Positions 36,602 through 44,489 of a stretch of 64,000 bases of DNA are shown here, in pieces (the stretch's first letter is position 1; the number at the start of each line of letters is the position of its first letter). This stretch comes from Candidatus Gastranaerophilales bacterium (GTDB taxonomy: Bacteria > Cyanobacteriota > Vampirovibrionia > Gastranaerophilales > Gastranaerophilaceae). The position numbers and the translations under genes are program-made. The notes beneath the pieces were generated by a model that was not told the DNA's origin, made no database searches, and worked only from the letters and a program-made list of their open reading frames with translations. The stretch covers positions 1-64,000 of the forward strand of contig JAFYOU010000006.1 in assembly GCA_017560095.1 (NCBI GenBank), written 5' to 3'.

Positions 36602-37939
36602 ATGATTAAGATAGTTGACTATGGAAAAATAAAAGTAAGTGATTTAATTGAAGGCTTTATGGAAGATAACACAACAGGAGAAGTGACTTCCATGAATGGC
36701 AGACTTAATATCAGACCTGCATATCAAAGAGAATTTGTTTGGGATAAAGGTGCAGACAATGGCGGCAAAAAGCAAATTGATTTAATTGATTCTATCTTGA
36801 ATGGTTTTCCAATAAATGTAATGTATTTTGTTAAAACAGGTGTAAATCAAGACGGTGAAGACATGTACGAGGTTCTCGATGGGCAACAACGTATTATAAC
36901 AATGTGCCATTTTAGAGAAAACCGATTTGGGTTATCCGATGGAACTCAATATGATGGACTTACCGATAATGCCAAATTTAACAATTTCAATACTTTTACT
37001 GTTTATATATGTGAGGCAGATACTCTTGATGAAAAATTAGATTGGTTCCAACGAGTAAATACAGCAGGCGAACCTCTGTCAAAGCAAGAAATGCGTTCAG
37101 CTATTGCTTGCGGAGAAGGCACTACTCGTGCTAAAAAATATTTTGTTAACACAAGAGAAACTAATGGGACAAATGCTTATTCATACGATATTCAATCAGG
37201 CAGACCAGCAAAAGATTATATAAAAAAAGCATGGGACAGACAGGATGCATATGAACAAGTGATAACCTGGTTCATTAACAGCAAAAAAGATGATGACATC
37301 CTTTCATTTATGAAAAACAATCGTAATAATGTGACAAAAGCAGATGAAATGTTTGAATATTATAAAAATGTTATAAAATGGATAAAGAGATTATTTCCTA
37401 CTTATAACTCTGACATGAAAGGAGTTGATTGGGGATTTCTCTATAATAAATACCATAACAATATGACAATGACTTCAAAAATTCTCGAAGAACAGATTAA
37501 ATATCTTCGTCAAGATGTTGGTAATGGGGATAATGACCACTTAAAAACAACTAAAGGTATATATGAATACGTGCTTGCAATTGCAAACGGTGAAAATCCA
37601 AATGATGCCATCAAATATCTTGAACCACGGGTTTTTAGCGATAAAGACAAAAAGGCTCAATATGAACGACAACGACATGTTTGTCCACATTGCATGAAAA
37701 GATTTGAAGATGTTTCTTGGATGGTAGGAGACCATATCATACCGTATAATCCAATCCCTTCTGCTGGTCAAGAAAATGGCAAAACTACACCTGAAAATCT
37801 TCAAATGCTCTGTTATAGTTGCAATTTAAATAAAAGCAATCATCCATTTGATAAAAAAGCAGAAGAAAAACGACTTCAAGATTTATACAATATGTCAGAT
37901 GAAGAAATTGCCAACTTGCCAGAAGGTAATGTTTCATAA
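36602..37939 (+). CDS. DUF262 and HNH endonuclease-like protein
   Basis: 445 aa. Residues about 10-230 form a DUF262 domain with the nucleotide-binding DGQQR motif near 95 and YQREFVWD near 40; the C-terminus has an HNH nuclease: CPHC near 360, VGDHIIPY near 378 and CYSCNLNKSNHP near 408, with zinc-binding CxxC pairs. DUF262-HNH proteins include GmrSD-type modification-dependent nucleases. It is coupled to the methyltransferase (GAGG before ATG). It is probably the restriction partner, perhaps cutting DNA lacking or carrying the partner's mark. Confidence 0.85.
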   Translation: MIKIVDYGKIKVSDLIEGFMEDNTTGEVTSMNGRLNIRPAYQREFVWDKGADNGGKKQIDLIDSILNGFPINVMYFVKTGVNQDGEDMYEVLDGQQRIITMCHFRENRFGLSDGTQYDGLTDNAKFNNFNTFTVYICEADTLDEKLDWFQRVNTAGEPLSKQEMRSAIACGEGTTRAKKYFVNTRETNGTNAYSYDIQSGRPAKDYIKKAWDRQDAYEQVITWFINSKKDDDILSFMKNNRNNVTKADEMFEYYKNVIKWIKRLFPTYNSDMKGVDWGFLYNKYHNNMTMTSKILEEQIKYLRQDVGNGDNDHLKTTKGIYEYVLAIANGENPNDAIKYLEPRVFSDKDKKAQYERQRHVCPHCMKRFEDVSWMVGDHIIPYNPIPSAGQENGKTTPENLQMLCYSCNLNKSNHPFDKKAEEKRLQDLYNMSDEEIANLPEGNVS

Positions 37940-38037
37940 AGACTTTTTAGTTTATTCTAAAAAGTTGAGTAAATATTATAATATTTAAAGCAATATTTTT
38001 CAAATTTTACCCAAACAAATCCAATCTTCATCAAGAC

Positions 38038-38066
38038 ACCCCCTACTTATTTGCGGAGGGGTTTTT
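38038..38066 (+). terminator. Terminator after the restriction-modification operon
   Basis: CCCCTaC-loop-GcGGAGGGG hairpin followed by TTTTT, about 100 bp after the HNH gene. Confidence 0.7.
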
Positions 38067-38210
38067 GATTAATGAAGGCGAAATTTATTCAAGAATTTAA
38101 AAAAGGTAATTTTTTGTTGCAATTTTTTGAAATACCCTCTGTTCATTTGCGATAGCACAAAATCGCAAACTGGCACCATGTTTTTTCTTATATAGTATAT
38201 CTATACCTAA

Positions 38211-38354
38211 CTGTTAAAATATGTATATTTTAAGGTATATTTTTCATATAAATATGCTTAAAATTTAAGGCAATTTTACTATCTGTTAAAATGTGGAATA
38301 AAAATAACATACCCTTTGTTAAAATGCGATTTTAATTTCTGCTAAAATGCGGAA
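38211..38354 (+). repeat. Four GTTAAAAT(G) direct repeats upstream of the first FtsZ-like gene
   Basis: GTTAAAATATG (38213), GTTAAAATGTGGAA (38285), GTTAAAATGCGAT (38318) and GCTAAAATGCGGAA (38341). All are in the same orientation with irregular spacing (72, 33, 23 bp). They resemble iteron-like protein binding sites and end 56 bp before the gene. Confidence 0.6.
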
Positions 38355-38374
38355 AATAATTTTTCAATATACGT

Positions 38375-38400
38375 CCAAGATTGGTGTATTAATAATTTAA
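38375..38400 (+). promoter_or_regulatory. Shared island promoter element of the first FtsZ-like gene
   Basis: CCAAGATTGGTGTATTAATA followed by TAAACT at 38398-38403, 6 nt before the ATG; a leaderless start is likely. Confidence 0.45.
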
Positions 38401-38409
38401 ACTAAAAAT

Positions 38410-38901
38410 ATGAATAATTTAAAACCATTTTGTATAATTTCAATTGATGGAAGACTTAACAAATTTAGCAAAAATTTTCCTAAGCTAAATTCTTGTGTTT
38501 GTTTTTCAATTGATTCACATGAAAATTTTAATGAAACAGAATTAAAAGAAAAAACAAAAGATTACCACAACATTATTATTGTTTGTGGACTAGCAGGAGA
38601 AAGCGCAGGTAGAATTCTTTTGAATATCCTTGATATTTTAAAAGATAAAAATTGCCTTGTTGTTGCAAATACTCCTTTTGATTTTGAAGGTAAAAAGAGA
38701 AGAAAAATAGCAAATGAGATATTAGAAATCCTTGAAATTAAAAACATAAACAAGCTTATCTTCTATTCAAGAAGCTTTTTTAAAAAATGGAAAGAAGAAG
38801 ATTTGGATGGCTTTAAAAATATCTATAGCTTTGTTGATGTGCAACTTGTTGAAACGATTAACAAGGTAATTGAGGCGAATAGTTATAAATACCGAAAATA
38901 G
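38410..38901 (+). CDS. Degenerate FtsZ-like protein A
   Basis: 163 aa. Residues 55-120 match the middle of the FtsZ GTPase domain: NIIIVCGLAGESAGRIL is in the place of the strand plus GGGTGTG loop, and VVANTPFDFEGKKRRK copies FtsZ's VTKPFxFEGxxR. The glycine loop is replaced by GLAGESAG and the N-terminal nucleotide-binding strand is missing, so GTP binding is unlikely. It aligns without gaps with the better conserved protein at 39636. No Shine-Dalgarno is present. Possibly a partner or antagonist of an FtsZ-type polymer; function unknown. Confidence 0.6.
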   Translation: MNNLKPFCIISIDGRLNKFSKNFPKLNSCVCFSIDSHENFNETELKEKTKDYHNIIIVCGLAGESAGRILLNILDILKDKNCLVVANTPFDFEGKKRRKIANEILEILEIKNINKLIFYSRSFFKKWKEEDLDGFKNIYSFVDVQLVETINKVIEANSYKYRK

Positions 38902-39008
38902 TTATTCTCAAATATTTGAAACAGAGGGCGATATTGCAAAAGCAAGATTTCAAGAGATATTTAAGGGGGTGGTTTAAAAATATTTTAAACAAATTAAAAT
39001 CCGACATA

Positions 39009-39476
39009 TTACATTTTAGTCGTTTCATTAATTATATACATAAATTCGTCCCTACAAGCTTCAACAGCTTGTGCAAAAATAGCTCCTTTACCAAGCTTAT
39101 TTACAATGGCATCATTTTTTATAATTTCAACATTAGCTCGTTCGGTTAATAAATACTCCAATGTTTCAAGTGCATTATTTCTCTTTCTTTGTCCTTCAAA
39201 TTTAAAAGGAATATTTGTTACGATAACGCACTCTTTATTAATCAAATGCAAAGCATACTTTAAAAAAATAGATGCTTTTCTTGAACCCGCTTCTAAAGCA
39301 AAAACGATTTTTTCATACGTATTTGTTTTTATCAAAAATTCATCATCTGAAATGCTAGAACTTACATCTATTTCTATACAATCATAGTCCTTATTGTCAG
39401 AAATATTAAGTTTAATGCTGTCTTCAAAATCTTTAATTAATACAACACAATAAGTTTTTTGTGCTAATTTTGTCAT
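39009..39476 (-). CDS. Degenerate FtsZ-like protein B
   Basis: 155 aa, related to proteins A and C: TYEKIVFALEAGSRKASIFL in the position of the GTP loop and VIVTNIPFKFEGQRKRNNAL matching the PFxFEGxxR segment. The loop has lost its glycines entirely, so it cannot bind GTP in the FtsZ manner. AGAGAGG precedes the ATG. Convergent to A and divergent from C, with mirrored promoter elements between B and C, which suggests the two are controlled together. Confidence 0.6.
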   Translation of the reverse strand: MTKLAQKTYCVVLIKDFEDSIKLNISDNKDYDCIEIDVSSSISDDEFLIKTNTYEKIVFALEAGSRKASIFLKYALHLINKECVIVTNIPFKFEGQRKRNNALETLEYLLTERANVEIIKNDAIVNKLGKGAIFAQAVEACRDEFMYIINETTKM

Positions 39477-39524
39477 AATTTTACCTCTCTAACTAGTTTT
39501 TGCGAATTTGCATATTTTCATTTT

Positions 39525-39597
39525 ATTTCATTAATACGCCAAAAACGGGCGAATAAAAAATATTTAATAATGCACCCGTTTCTGACACGTATAAAGC
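39525..39597. promoter_or_regulatory. Mirrored promoter elements between FtsZ-like genes B and C
   Basis: Minus strand CCCGTTTTTGGCGTATTAAT (39525-39549) reads toward B; plus strand CCCGTTTCTGACACGTATAA (39575-39597) reads toward C. The two are near-identical, arranged as a back-to-back inverted repeat. Confidence 0.6.
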
Positions 39598-39635
39598 TTA
39601 TGATAAAAATATCGAGATTATATTAAAGGTGAACT

Positions 39636-40259
39636 ATGATAAAAAAGAAATTAAATTTCCAAGATAAATACACGCTTGTTAAAATTACAGTTGCAGGTAT
39701 TGGTGTTGGCGCTCAAAATGTTGTTGATTACTTATCATTAAATAATCAATCTGAAAACATAAGTTTCGCTGTTATTAACTCAGATAAAAATATTTTAGAA
39801 ACTGCAAAAACCAAAAATAAATTGTTAATACATGGCAAAGAAAAAACTTTTTACGGCTTAGGTTGTGGCGGAAATGTTCCTGTTGGAAAACAATATGCAG
39901 AGTTTTGCATTAATGAAATTGAAAATTTATTCAATGATACTGATGTTGCAATTCTTGTTTCTTGCTTTGGTGGAGGTTGTGGAACTGGCGCAACACCTGT
40001 TATTGCGCAAATGCTAAAAAATAAAGGCATTAAAACAATTGCAATAGTTTCTAAACCTTTTGATTATGAAGGCGAGCGCAGAAAAGAATGTACGGCATTG
40101 GGAATAGAAAAAATAAAAAATTTTGTAGATAAATTAATTCTTGTTGATAACCAAGATTTCATGACTACTCTTCCAGAAGACATAACATTAAAAGAAGGTT
40201 GGAATTATGCAAATAAAAAAATAGCAGAACTTTTTGAGAAAGAAATTGCTGAATTCTAA
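39636..40259 (+). CDS. Half-length FtsZ/tubulin-like GTPase-domain protein C
   Basis: 207 aa covering only the nucleotide-binding half of FtsZ. Visible: AGIGVGAQNVVDYL (residues 20-33, GTP loop T1), INSDKNIL (T2-like), GLGCGGNVPVGKQYAE (T3-like), FGGGCGTGATPVIAQ near 110 (tubulin signature GGGxGTG), and VSKPFDYEGERRK near 139. It ends about where helix H7 begins, so the T7 loop with the catalytic Asp and the whole C-terminal domain are absent. It may bind GTP but cannot complete the interface active site with itself. AAAGGTG is its ribosome binding site. Confidence 0.8.
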   Translation: MIKKKLNFQDKYTLVKITVAGIGVGAQNVVDYLSLNNQSENISFAVINSDKNILETAKTKNKLLIHGKEKTFYGLGCGGNVPVGKQYAEFCINEIENLFNDTDVAILVSCFGGGCGTGATPVIAQMLKNKGIKTIAIVSKPFDYEGERRKECTALGIEKIKNFVDKLILVDNQDFMTTLPEDITLKEGWNYANKKIAELFEKEIAEF

Positions 40260-40314
40260 ATATCAAAAATTGTGATGTTGAAGATATTAAATAGAAATGA
40301 CAAAACTCATCAAC

Positions 40315-41007
40315 CTATAATTTTTCAAATGAAACGTTTTCCAATTTTGGGTTTTTACAAAATTCATTAACATATTTTGCACACCTAGGGCTTGGATGAG
40401 TTGGTTGGCCTGTTTTTTTATTTATTCTATATGCAAAAAATTTAATATCTTTATTTTTTTTATCATCAATTGCGGTTTTAATTGCATTAAAATATTCTTC
40501 TTCAAGTTTATTCTTAGGGTCATTACCCCAAGCAATTATAACTTTTGAGATATTTTTTTTCGATAACTCATCAGCTAACTTAAAAATTGGATTACTAAGT
40601 TTTTCATATTCGAGTTTAATCAACTTAATAGCTTCTTGAATTTTAGGATGTCTTGTTGTAAATGTGTTATATATAACCATTCCGCCGATTTTTTCTTCTT
40701 GCTCTTTATTTAACGCATAGCAAATTTTTACACAATTTTTTAAAGTACCATCCAATTCCTTAGAATTTGCATGGCTTGGATTAAAAAGAATAAAAGCTAT
40801 TTTTTCCTTTTCCTTATCCCAAATTACTTCATAACTCAATCTATTTTTTGGGCATCTTTCTTTGTTATTTTCTGATACACACAATTTGTCATAATATTGA
40901 AAATTTTCAAATTCATAGTCATCATCACCAAATATAGGGGTTTTTATTGCATTTTCATTAACATGTTTTACAAAATCTTCAGTGCTTAAATTATATAATT
41001 CCTTCAT
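40315..41007 (-). CDS. DUF1643 family protein (copy 2)
   Basis: 230 aa. Core IAFILFNPSHANSKELDGTL near 70-90 with the following Cys (NCVKIC), VIYNTFTTRHP and VIIAWGND, matching the protein at 29030 in order and spacing. The C-terminus has QPTHPSPR, the HPS motif also seen in copy 1. It differs from copy 1 in lacking the DD of DDPT (LDGT instead). Convergent with FtsZ-like C. Function unknown. Confidence 0.75.
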   Translation of the reverse strand: MKELYNLSTEDFVKHVNENAIKTPIFGDDDYEFENFQYYDKLCVSENNKERCPKNRLSYEVIWDKEKEKIAFILFNPSHANSKELDGTLKNCVKICYALNKEQEEKIGGMVIYNTFTTRHPKIQEAIKLIKLEYEKLSNPIFKLADELSKKNISKVIIAWGNDPKNKLEEEYFNAIKTAIDDKKNKDIKFFAYRINKKTGQPTHPSPRCAKYVNEFCKNPKLENVSFEKL

Positions 41008-41748
41008 GACAAAATTAACCTTTCAAAACCTATCTAAATTAACACATAATTAGCTCCCAAATTTCAACTTATCTATCAAAAATTTATCGTATATAGGCAT
41101 AAACCTGCATTTATCTTGTTAAAAACTCAACTGAAACATCATCAAAAAAACTGTGCACTTTTGTAGAGAATCTGGCAATTCAATAGCGAATGTAATTGAA
41201 AGTCAATTGGCGAGAATGTTTGATTTGTTTGGATTTGAGGCTAACTTCCGTCAGTACCATAGCAACTTTTTTAGATTTGCCACTTTTGCCGAATTTTTGC
41301 CAAAATTTTTGCCGTTTTTTCACTTATCCTTGTTGTGTTTTAGTGATTTTTGGTGTGTGTTTTGAATTTTCAAGATTGCAAAAATATGCAAAAAATGTAA
41401 TCCAAATGTAATTCAAATGTAATTGAAGAAAATTTACTTCCACAAGTCGGAAATGCTTTTAAAGCAATACTTTTAGCTTTTAAAAACATAATTTTTCAAT
41501 TACATTCCTACATTCTTTTTATGTAATCGAAGCACAATGTAATTGAAGATTGTTCAATTATATAAATGGGGGGGATTAAAACATTGCTATTATTTACTTT
41601 AAGATAGTTTTTAATAATTACATAAAGTTTTGACAATTCAACAAAATACATAAAAATGTATTTTTCAATTGTAAAATTTATGTAACATTGCAAAAATAAA
41701 CATCAAAAAAACAATTTTTAATGTTTTATTATAATGCAAGGAGTCAGC
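41008..41748. other. 741-bp gap with ATGTAATTGAA repeats, no clear gene
   Basis: Frames at 41153-41411 lack ribosome binding sites and are unusually rich in Phe. The notable content is the repeat set at 41190-41547 and the segment 41447-41480 shared with 22042-22110. A Shine-Dalgarno for the next gene closes the gap. Confidence 0.55.
41190..41547 (+). repeat. Iteron-like 11-bp repeats ATGTAATTGAA
   Basis: Copies at 41190 and 41537 (exact), three in tandem with 11-bp period at 41395, 41406 and 41417, ATGTAATCGAA at 41521 and an inverted copy at 41495-41505. The period of one helical turn puts the tandem copies on one face of the DNA, as for initiator or transposase binding sites. Confidence 0.7.
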
Positions 41749-43170
41749 ATGGATATTACAAAATTATCATCAGCAAATCAAACTATATTAACAAATAAAC
41801 AAAAAACCGAAGAAAACATTCAAGCCTCGCCGGAACAAAAGAAAAACGGCAAAAAGTTATTAGCGCTTAGTGTTGCTACAATTGCAACGGTTGTTGTTGC
41901 AACTCTTGCAATTAAGAAAAAAAGCACAAAAACCCTTAGCGATATCGATTTTAACAAAGGTATTGCAACTTTAAAGAAAAATGGCAAAAATTTCTCAGGC
42001 AAAATCAAAACAAAACTTCCAAATGGCGATAAAGTAACAATGAATTATGCTGATGGTATTCTGCAAAGTTCAATAAGAATAGGTTCAGAAAACACATCAA
42101 AAACTTTTTCAACTAACGAAAAAGGTGAAAAAATTGTTGAAATAATTAAAAACAGAAAAAGTGAAACAAAAAACATTTCAGTTATCAGTGAACTTGTTAA
42201 AAAAGAACAAAACGAATTAAAAGAATTGCTAAGCAACAATAAAAAATTATCTTTTGAAGAATTTAAAAACAAAACAGAACAATTTAAATACGTTAACAAA
42301 AACCAAAAAAATGAAATTGCAAATATTTTAAAACAAAAGCTAGATTATGAAGCTTCAATTAAAGCAGAGGCTTTAAAAAGAATCAGTGACGAAAAAAACA
42401 CGCAAAAAATTGCAAATTATAATCAGCTTTTAATTAGTAAATCAATTAATAATAATCTATCTAATAAATCAGCGCAAGAAAGTGCTTCAATTATTGAAGA
42501 ATTAAAACAACAAGAATTTAAGGCTGAAATTTCCGCAGAAGCACAACAAAGAATTGCACAACAAAATGCAATCAAACTTGCGCAAGAAAAAGAAAATAAA
42601 TATTTTGAATCATTAAAAACTCCATCAAAATTCGCACAGGAATCAGCTTTGACTATCGATGAATTAAAAAAACAAGAAGCACAATCATTATACAATAAAC
42701 CCTTTAAAGAAATGCTCTCGAATAAAAACGCGCAAGAAAGTGCTCAAGTTTTTATTGTAGAAGAATTTAAAAACAAAGGACATATTTCAATTTCGGAACT
42801 AGAAAAAATTAAACATATACTTGAAGATGACGATGACATAGAAGAAATACAAGATTTTGCACTTCAAATAGCAAATTCAAGAAGACTAAATGCGTTTAAC
42901 CCTGCATACTACGGCTTTAGCACAGAAGGTAAGTTGCATGAGTTTCCGGACGGAACAAGTGCAATAGTACACGAAGGCCCAGGACTACTTGACGTAACAT
43001 CAGATGGTAGATTATTAATAAAAGTATATGCCGATTGGTATCTTGAGTTGATAACAAAAGAGCAACCTGAGTCTAAAGATATAAAAAACGCGTGTAATAT
43101 TGCAACAAATTATGGATATAACCAACATAGAACCGCTCAAAGTCAGGGCATACAAATGGTATATGCATAA
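41749..43170 (+). CDS. Membrane-anchored repeat protein of unknown function
   Basis: 473 aa. A hydrophobic helix at about 34-53 (LLALSVATIATVVVATLAI) is followed by a MORN-like segment (GKIKTKLPNGDKVTMNYADG) and three repeats with the core AQESA followed by EELK/DELK (near 243, 303 and 325). The end is globular and has GYNQHRTAQSQG. I start at the ATG at 41749 because AAGGAG lies just before it. No homologue recognised; the charged repeats suggest coiled helices outside or along the membrane. Confidence 0.6.
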   Translation: MDITKLSSANQTILTNKQKTEENIQASPEQKKNGKKLLALSVATIATVVVATLAIKKKSTKTLSDIDFNKGIATLKKNGKNFSGKIKTKLPNGDKVTMNYADGILQSSIRIGSENTSKTFSTNEKGEKIVEIIKNRKSETKNISVISELVKKEQNELKELLSNNKKLSFEEFKNKTEQFKYVNKNQKNEIANILKQKLDYEASIKAEALKRISDEKNTQKIANYNQLLISKSINNNLSNKSAQESASIIEELKQQEFKAEISAEAQQRIAQQNAIKLAQEKENKYFESLKTPSKFAQESALTIDELKKQEAQSLYNKPFKEMLSNKNAQESAQVFIVEEFKNKGHISISELEKIKHILEDDDDIEEIQDFALQIANSRRLNAFNPAYYGFSTEGKLHEFPDGTSAIVHEGPGLLDVTSDGRLLIKVYADWYLELITKEQPESKDIKNACNIATNYGYNQHRTAQSQGIQMVYA

Positions 43171-43607
43171 AGTTTTATATCTCTTTAAAATTAATTCTTA
43201 CTAAATATGTCGCAATAAAATCATAATCTAAATCAATTTCAATTGTTTTATAAGCACTATTTTTGAATAACTTTCTGCCGCTATATAATAAATTCCGTTT
43301 GTCATTTAATACAAACAGGCAATAAGAATGAGTAAAGCGGAACAGGATAATGAGAAATTTTCAAACCATGTAAAATTAAGTCTAACGAATTTTGATTCTG
43401 TAAGATAAAAATTATTAAACCTTCTTATATAATATATAAATTCTTAACCATATTTTGTTAAGTTTTATACAGACTTAAACCCTTGCTATGAAACCATTTG
43501 AAACATTTTATCAAACTGCAAGTGCAGTTGTAACTTTTGTGCACTTCGCACAAAATTTTGACATAAAATAAGGGCTTCAAGAAAACCTTGAAACCCTTGA
43601 TAAACTT
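43171..43607. other. Gap with a possible minus-strand gene remnant
   Basis: At about 43188-43375 on the minus strand there is a stop-free frame without a start codon that reads like protein (THSYCLFVLNDKRN, then KTIEIDLDYDFIATYLVRI). It may be the tail of a decayed gene. Otherwise nothing recognisable apart from the tRNA terminator. Confidence 0.35.
43570..43598 (-). terminator. Terminator of tRNA-Ser
   Basis: 12-bp stem with one mismatch (43570-43581 with 43587-43598) just after the tRNA 3' end, followed by TTATTTT on the minus strand. Confidence 0.75.
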
Positions 43608-43696
43608 CGGAAAAAGAGGGATTCGAACCCTCGAGGCAGATTACTCCACCTAACACCTTAGCAGGGTGCCGCCTTCAGCCACTCGGCCATTTTTCC
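43608..43696 (-). tRNA. tRNA-Ser (anticodon GCT)
   Basis: 89-nt class II tRNA with a perfect 7-bp acceptor stem (GGAAAAA/TTTTTCC), D arm GCCGAGTGGCTGAAGGC, anticodon loop CTGCTAA giving GCT (Ser AGC/AGU), a long variable arm and GGTTCGAATCC T arm, discriminator G. CCA is not encoded. Confidence 0.95.
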
Positions 43697-43711
43697 ATTC
43701 GCTATTTCTAA

Positions 43712-43741
43712 ATTCTAACACAAGAACAAGTTATTTAGCAA
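43712..43741 (-). promoter_or_regulatory. tRNA-Ser promoter
   Basis: -35 TTGCTA (43736-43741), 18-bp spacer, -10 TAGAAT (43712-43717) on the minus strand, 15 bp before the tRNA. Confidence 0.5.
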
Positions 43742-43936
43742 GTTAATCTATAAATATAGAATTATACTATACTTGTAACACTTTAAAATACTTGTGCTAT
43801 CTGGTTTTCAGGATTCATTCCCATGTAAAGAGTTGCAAAATTAATCTTTCTGTGCTATAGTAACAATCGAACTTGGGATTTGTAATCTTTAATAAGATTT
43901 TTTATCCCCGTCCAATACAAAAATGAGGATTATTTT

Positions 43937-44440
43937 ATGACGAAAAAGCTAGTCAAAACTATGTTAGTAGCTCTTTGCGTTGTCTTAATGGCTTCTAACA
44001 CAGCGTTTGCTTCCCAATCGCCACAAGAAAATGCTAAAAAACTTATTGTTAAAACAGCTCAAAGATTAGGGGTTGATCCCCATATAGCATTGAGCATAGC
44101 AAAGATTGAATCTAACTTTAATGCAAGCGCAAAAAGTCCAAGAGGTGCTATCGGTCTATTTCAATTAACACCTTCAACAGCTAAAAAACTTGGTGTTAAC
44201 CCATACATCGTTAGTGAAAATATCGAAGGCGGACTTAAATACTACAAAATGCTATACAAAAAATATGGCTCAATTGATTTAGCCTTGGCTGCATACAACG
44301 CGGGCCCTGGTAATGTTGCAAAATACAATGGAATTCCTCCATTTGGTGCAACAAAATGTTTCATTAAAAATGTCAAAAAAGGCGCCAATGACTTTAGAGC
44401 GGATGAAACAACTCAAGCAATTATATCAGAAACTTTATAG
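43937..44440 (+). CDS. Exported lytic transglycosylase, SLT domain
   Basis: 167 aa with a Sec signal peptide (residues 1-26, ...ASNTAFA-S). The rest is a compact SLT fold: catalytic Glu in IAKIESNFN near 55, GAIGLFQLTPSTAKKLG near 73-89 and ALAAYNAGPGNVAKY near 117-131. It cleaves the peptidoglycan glycan strand in the periplasm with formation of 1,6-anhydro ends. GAGG precedes the ATG. Small for the family; such forms are often linked to envelope-spanning machines. Alone in its transcription unit with its own terminator. Confidence 0.93.
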   Translation: MTKKLVKTMLVALCVVLMASNTAFASQSPQENAKKLIVKTAQRLGVDPHIALSIAKIESNFNASAKSPRGAIGLFQLTPSTAKKLGVNPYIVSENIEGGLKYYKMLYKKYGSIDLALAAYNAGPGNVAKYNGIPPFGATKCFIKNVKKGANDFRADETTQAIISETL

Positions 44441-44442
44441 CC

Positions 44443-44472
44443 AAAAATCCCCAGAAAAATCTGGGGATTTTT
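44443..44472 (+). terminator. Terminator of the transglycosylase gene
   Basis: 13-bp perfect stem AAAAATCCCCAGA/TCTGGGGATTTTT around an AAAA loop, directly after the stop codon. Confidence 0.9.
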
Positions 44473-44489
44473 TATGATAAACTGATTTT

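Larger units (their letters stand above)
37940..38409. other. 470-bp gap with terminator and GTTAAAAT repeats
   Basis: Holds the terminator of the restriction-modification pair, then about 300 bp of AT-rich DNA with four (C/T)TG(T/C)TAAAATG-like repeats and the island promoter element. No gene is supported. Confidence 0.65.

Noticed and set aside
38083-38156. Short frame of 27 codons after the restriction-modification terminator
   Set aside because: No ribosome binding site and no distinctive composition.
39636-40259. The cell's normal ftsZ gene
   Set aside because: Only about 207 codons and no T7 loop or C-terminal domain; neighbours are degenerate relatives, not cell division genes.
41153-41411. 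Two overlapping plus-strand frames of about 70 codons
   Set aside because: Different frames of the same T-rich repeat-bearing DNA, without ribosome binding sites or recognisable domain.
41190-41547. CRISPR array
   Set aside because: Repeats are only 11 bp, partly tandem with no spacers and partly inverted; no cas genes in the window.
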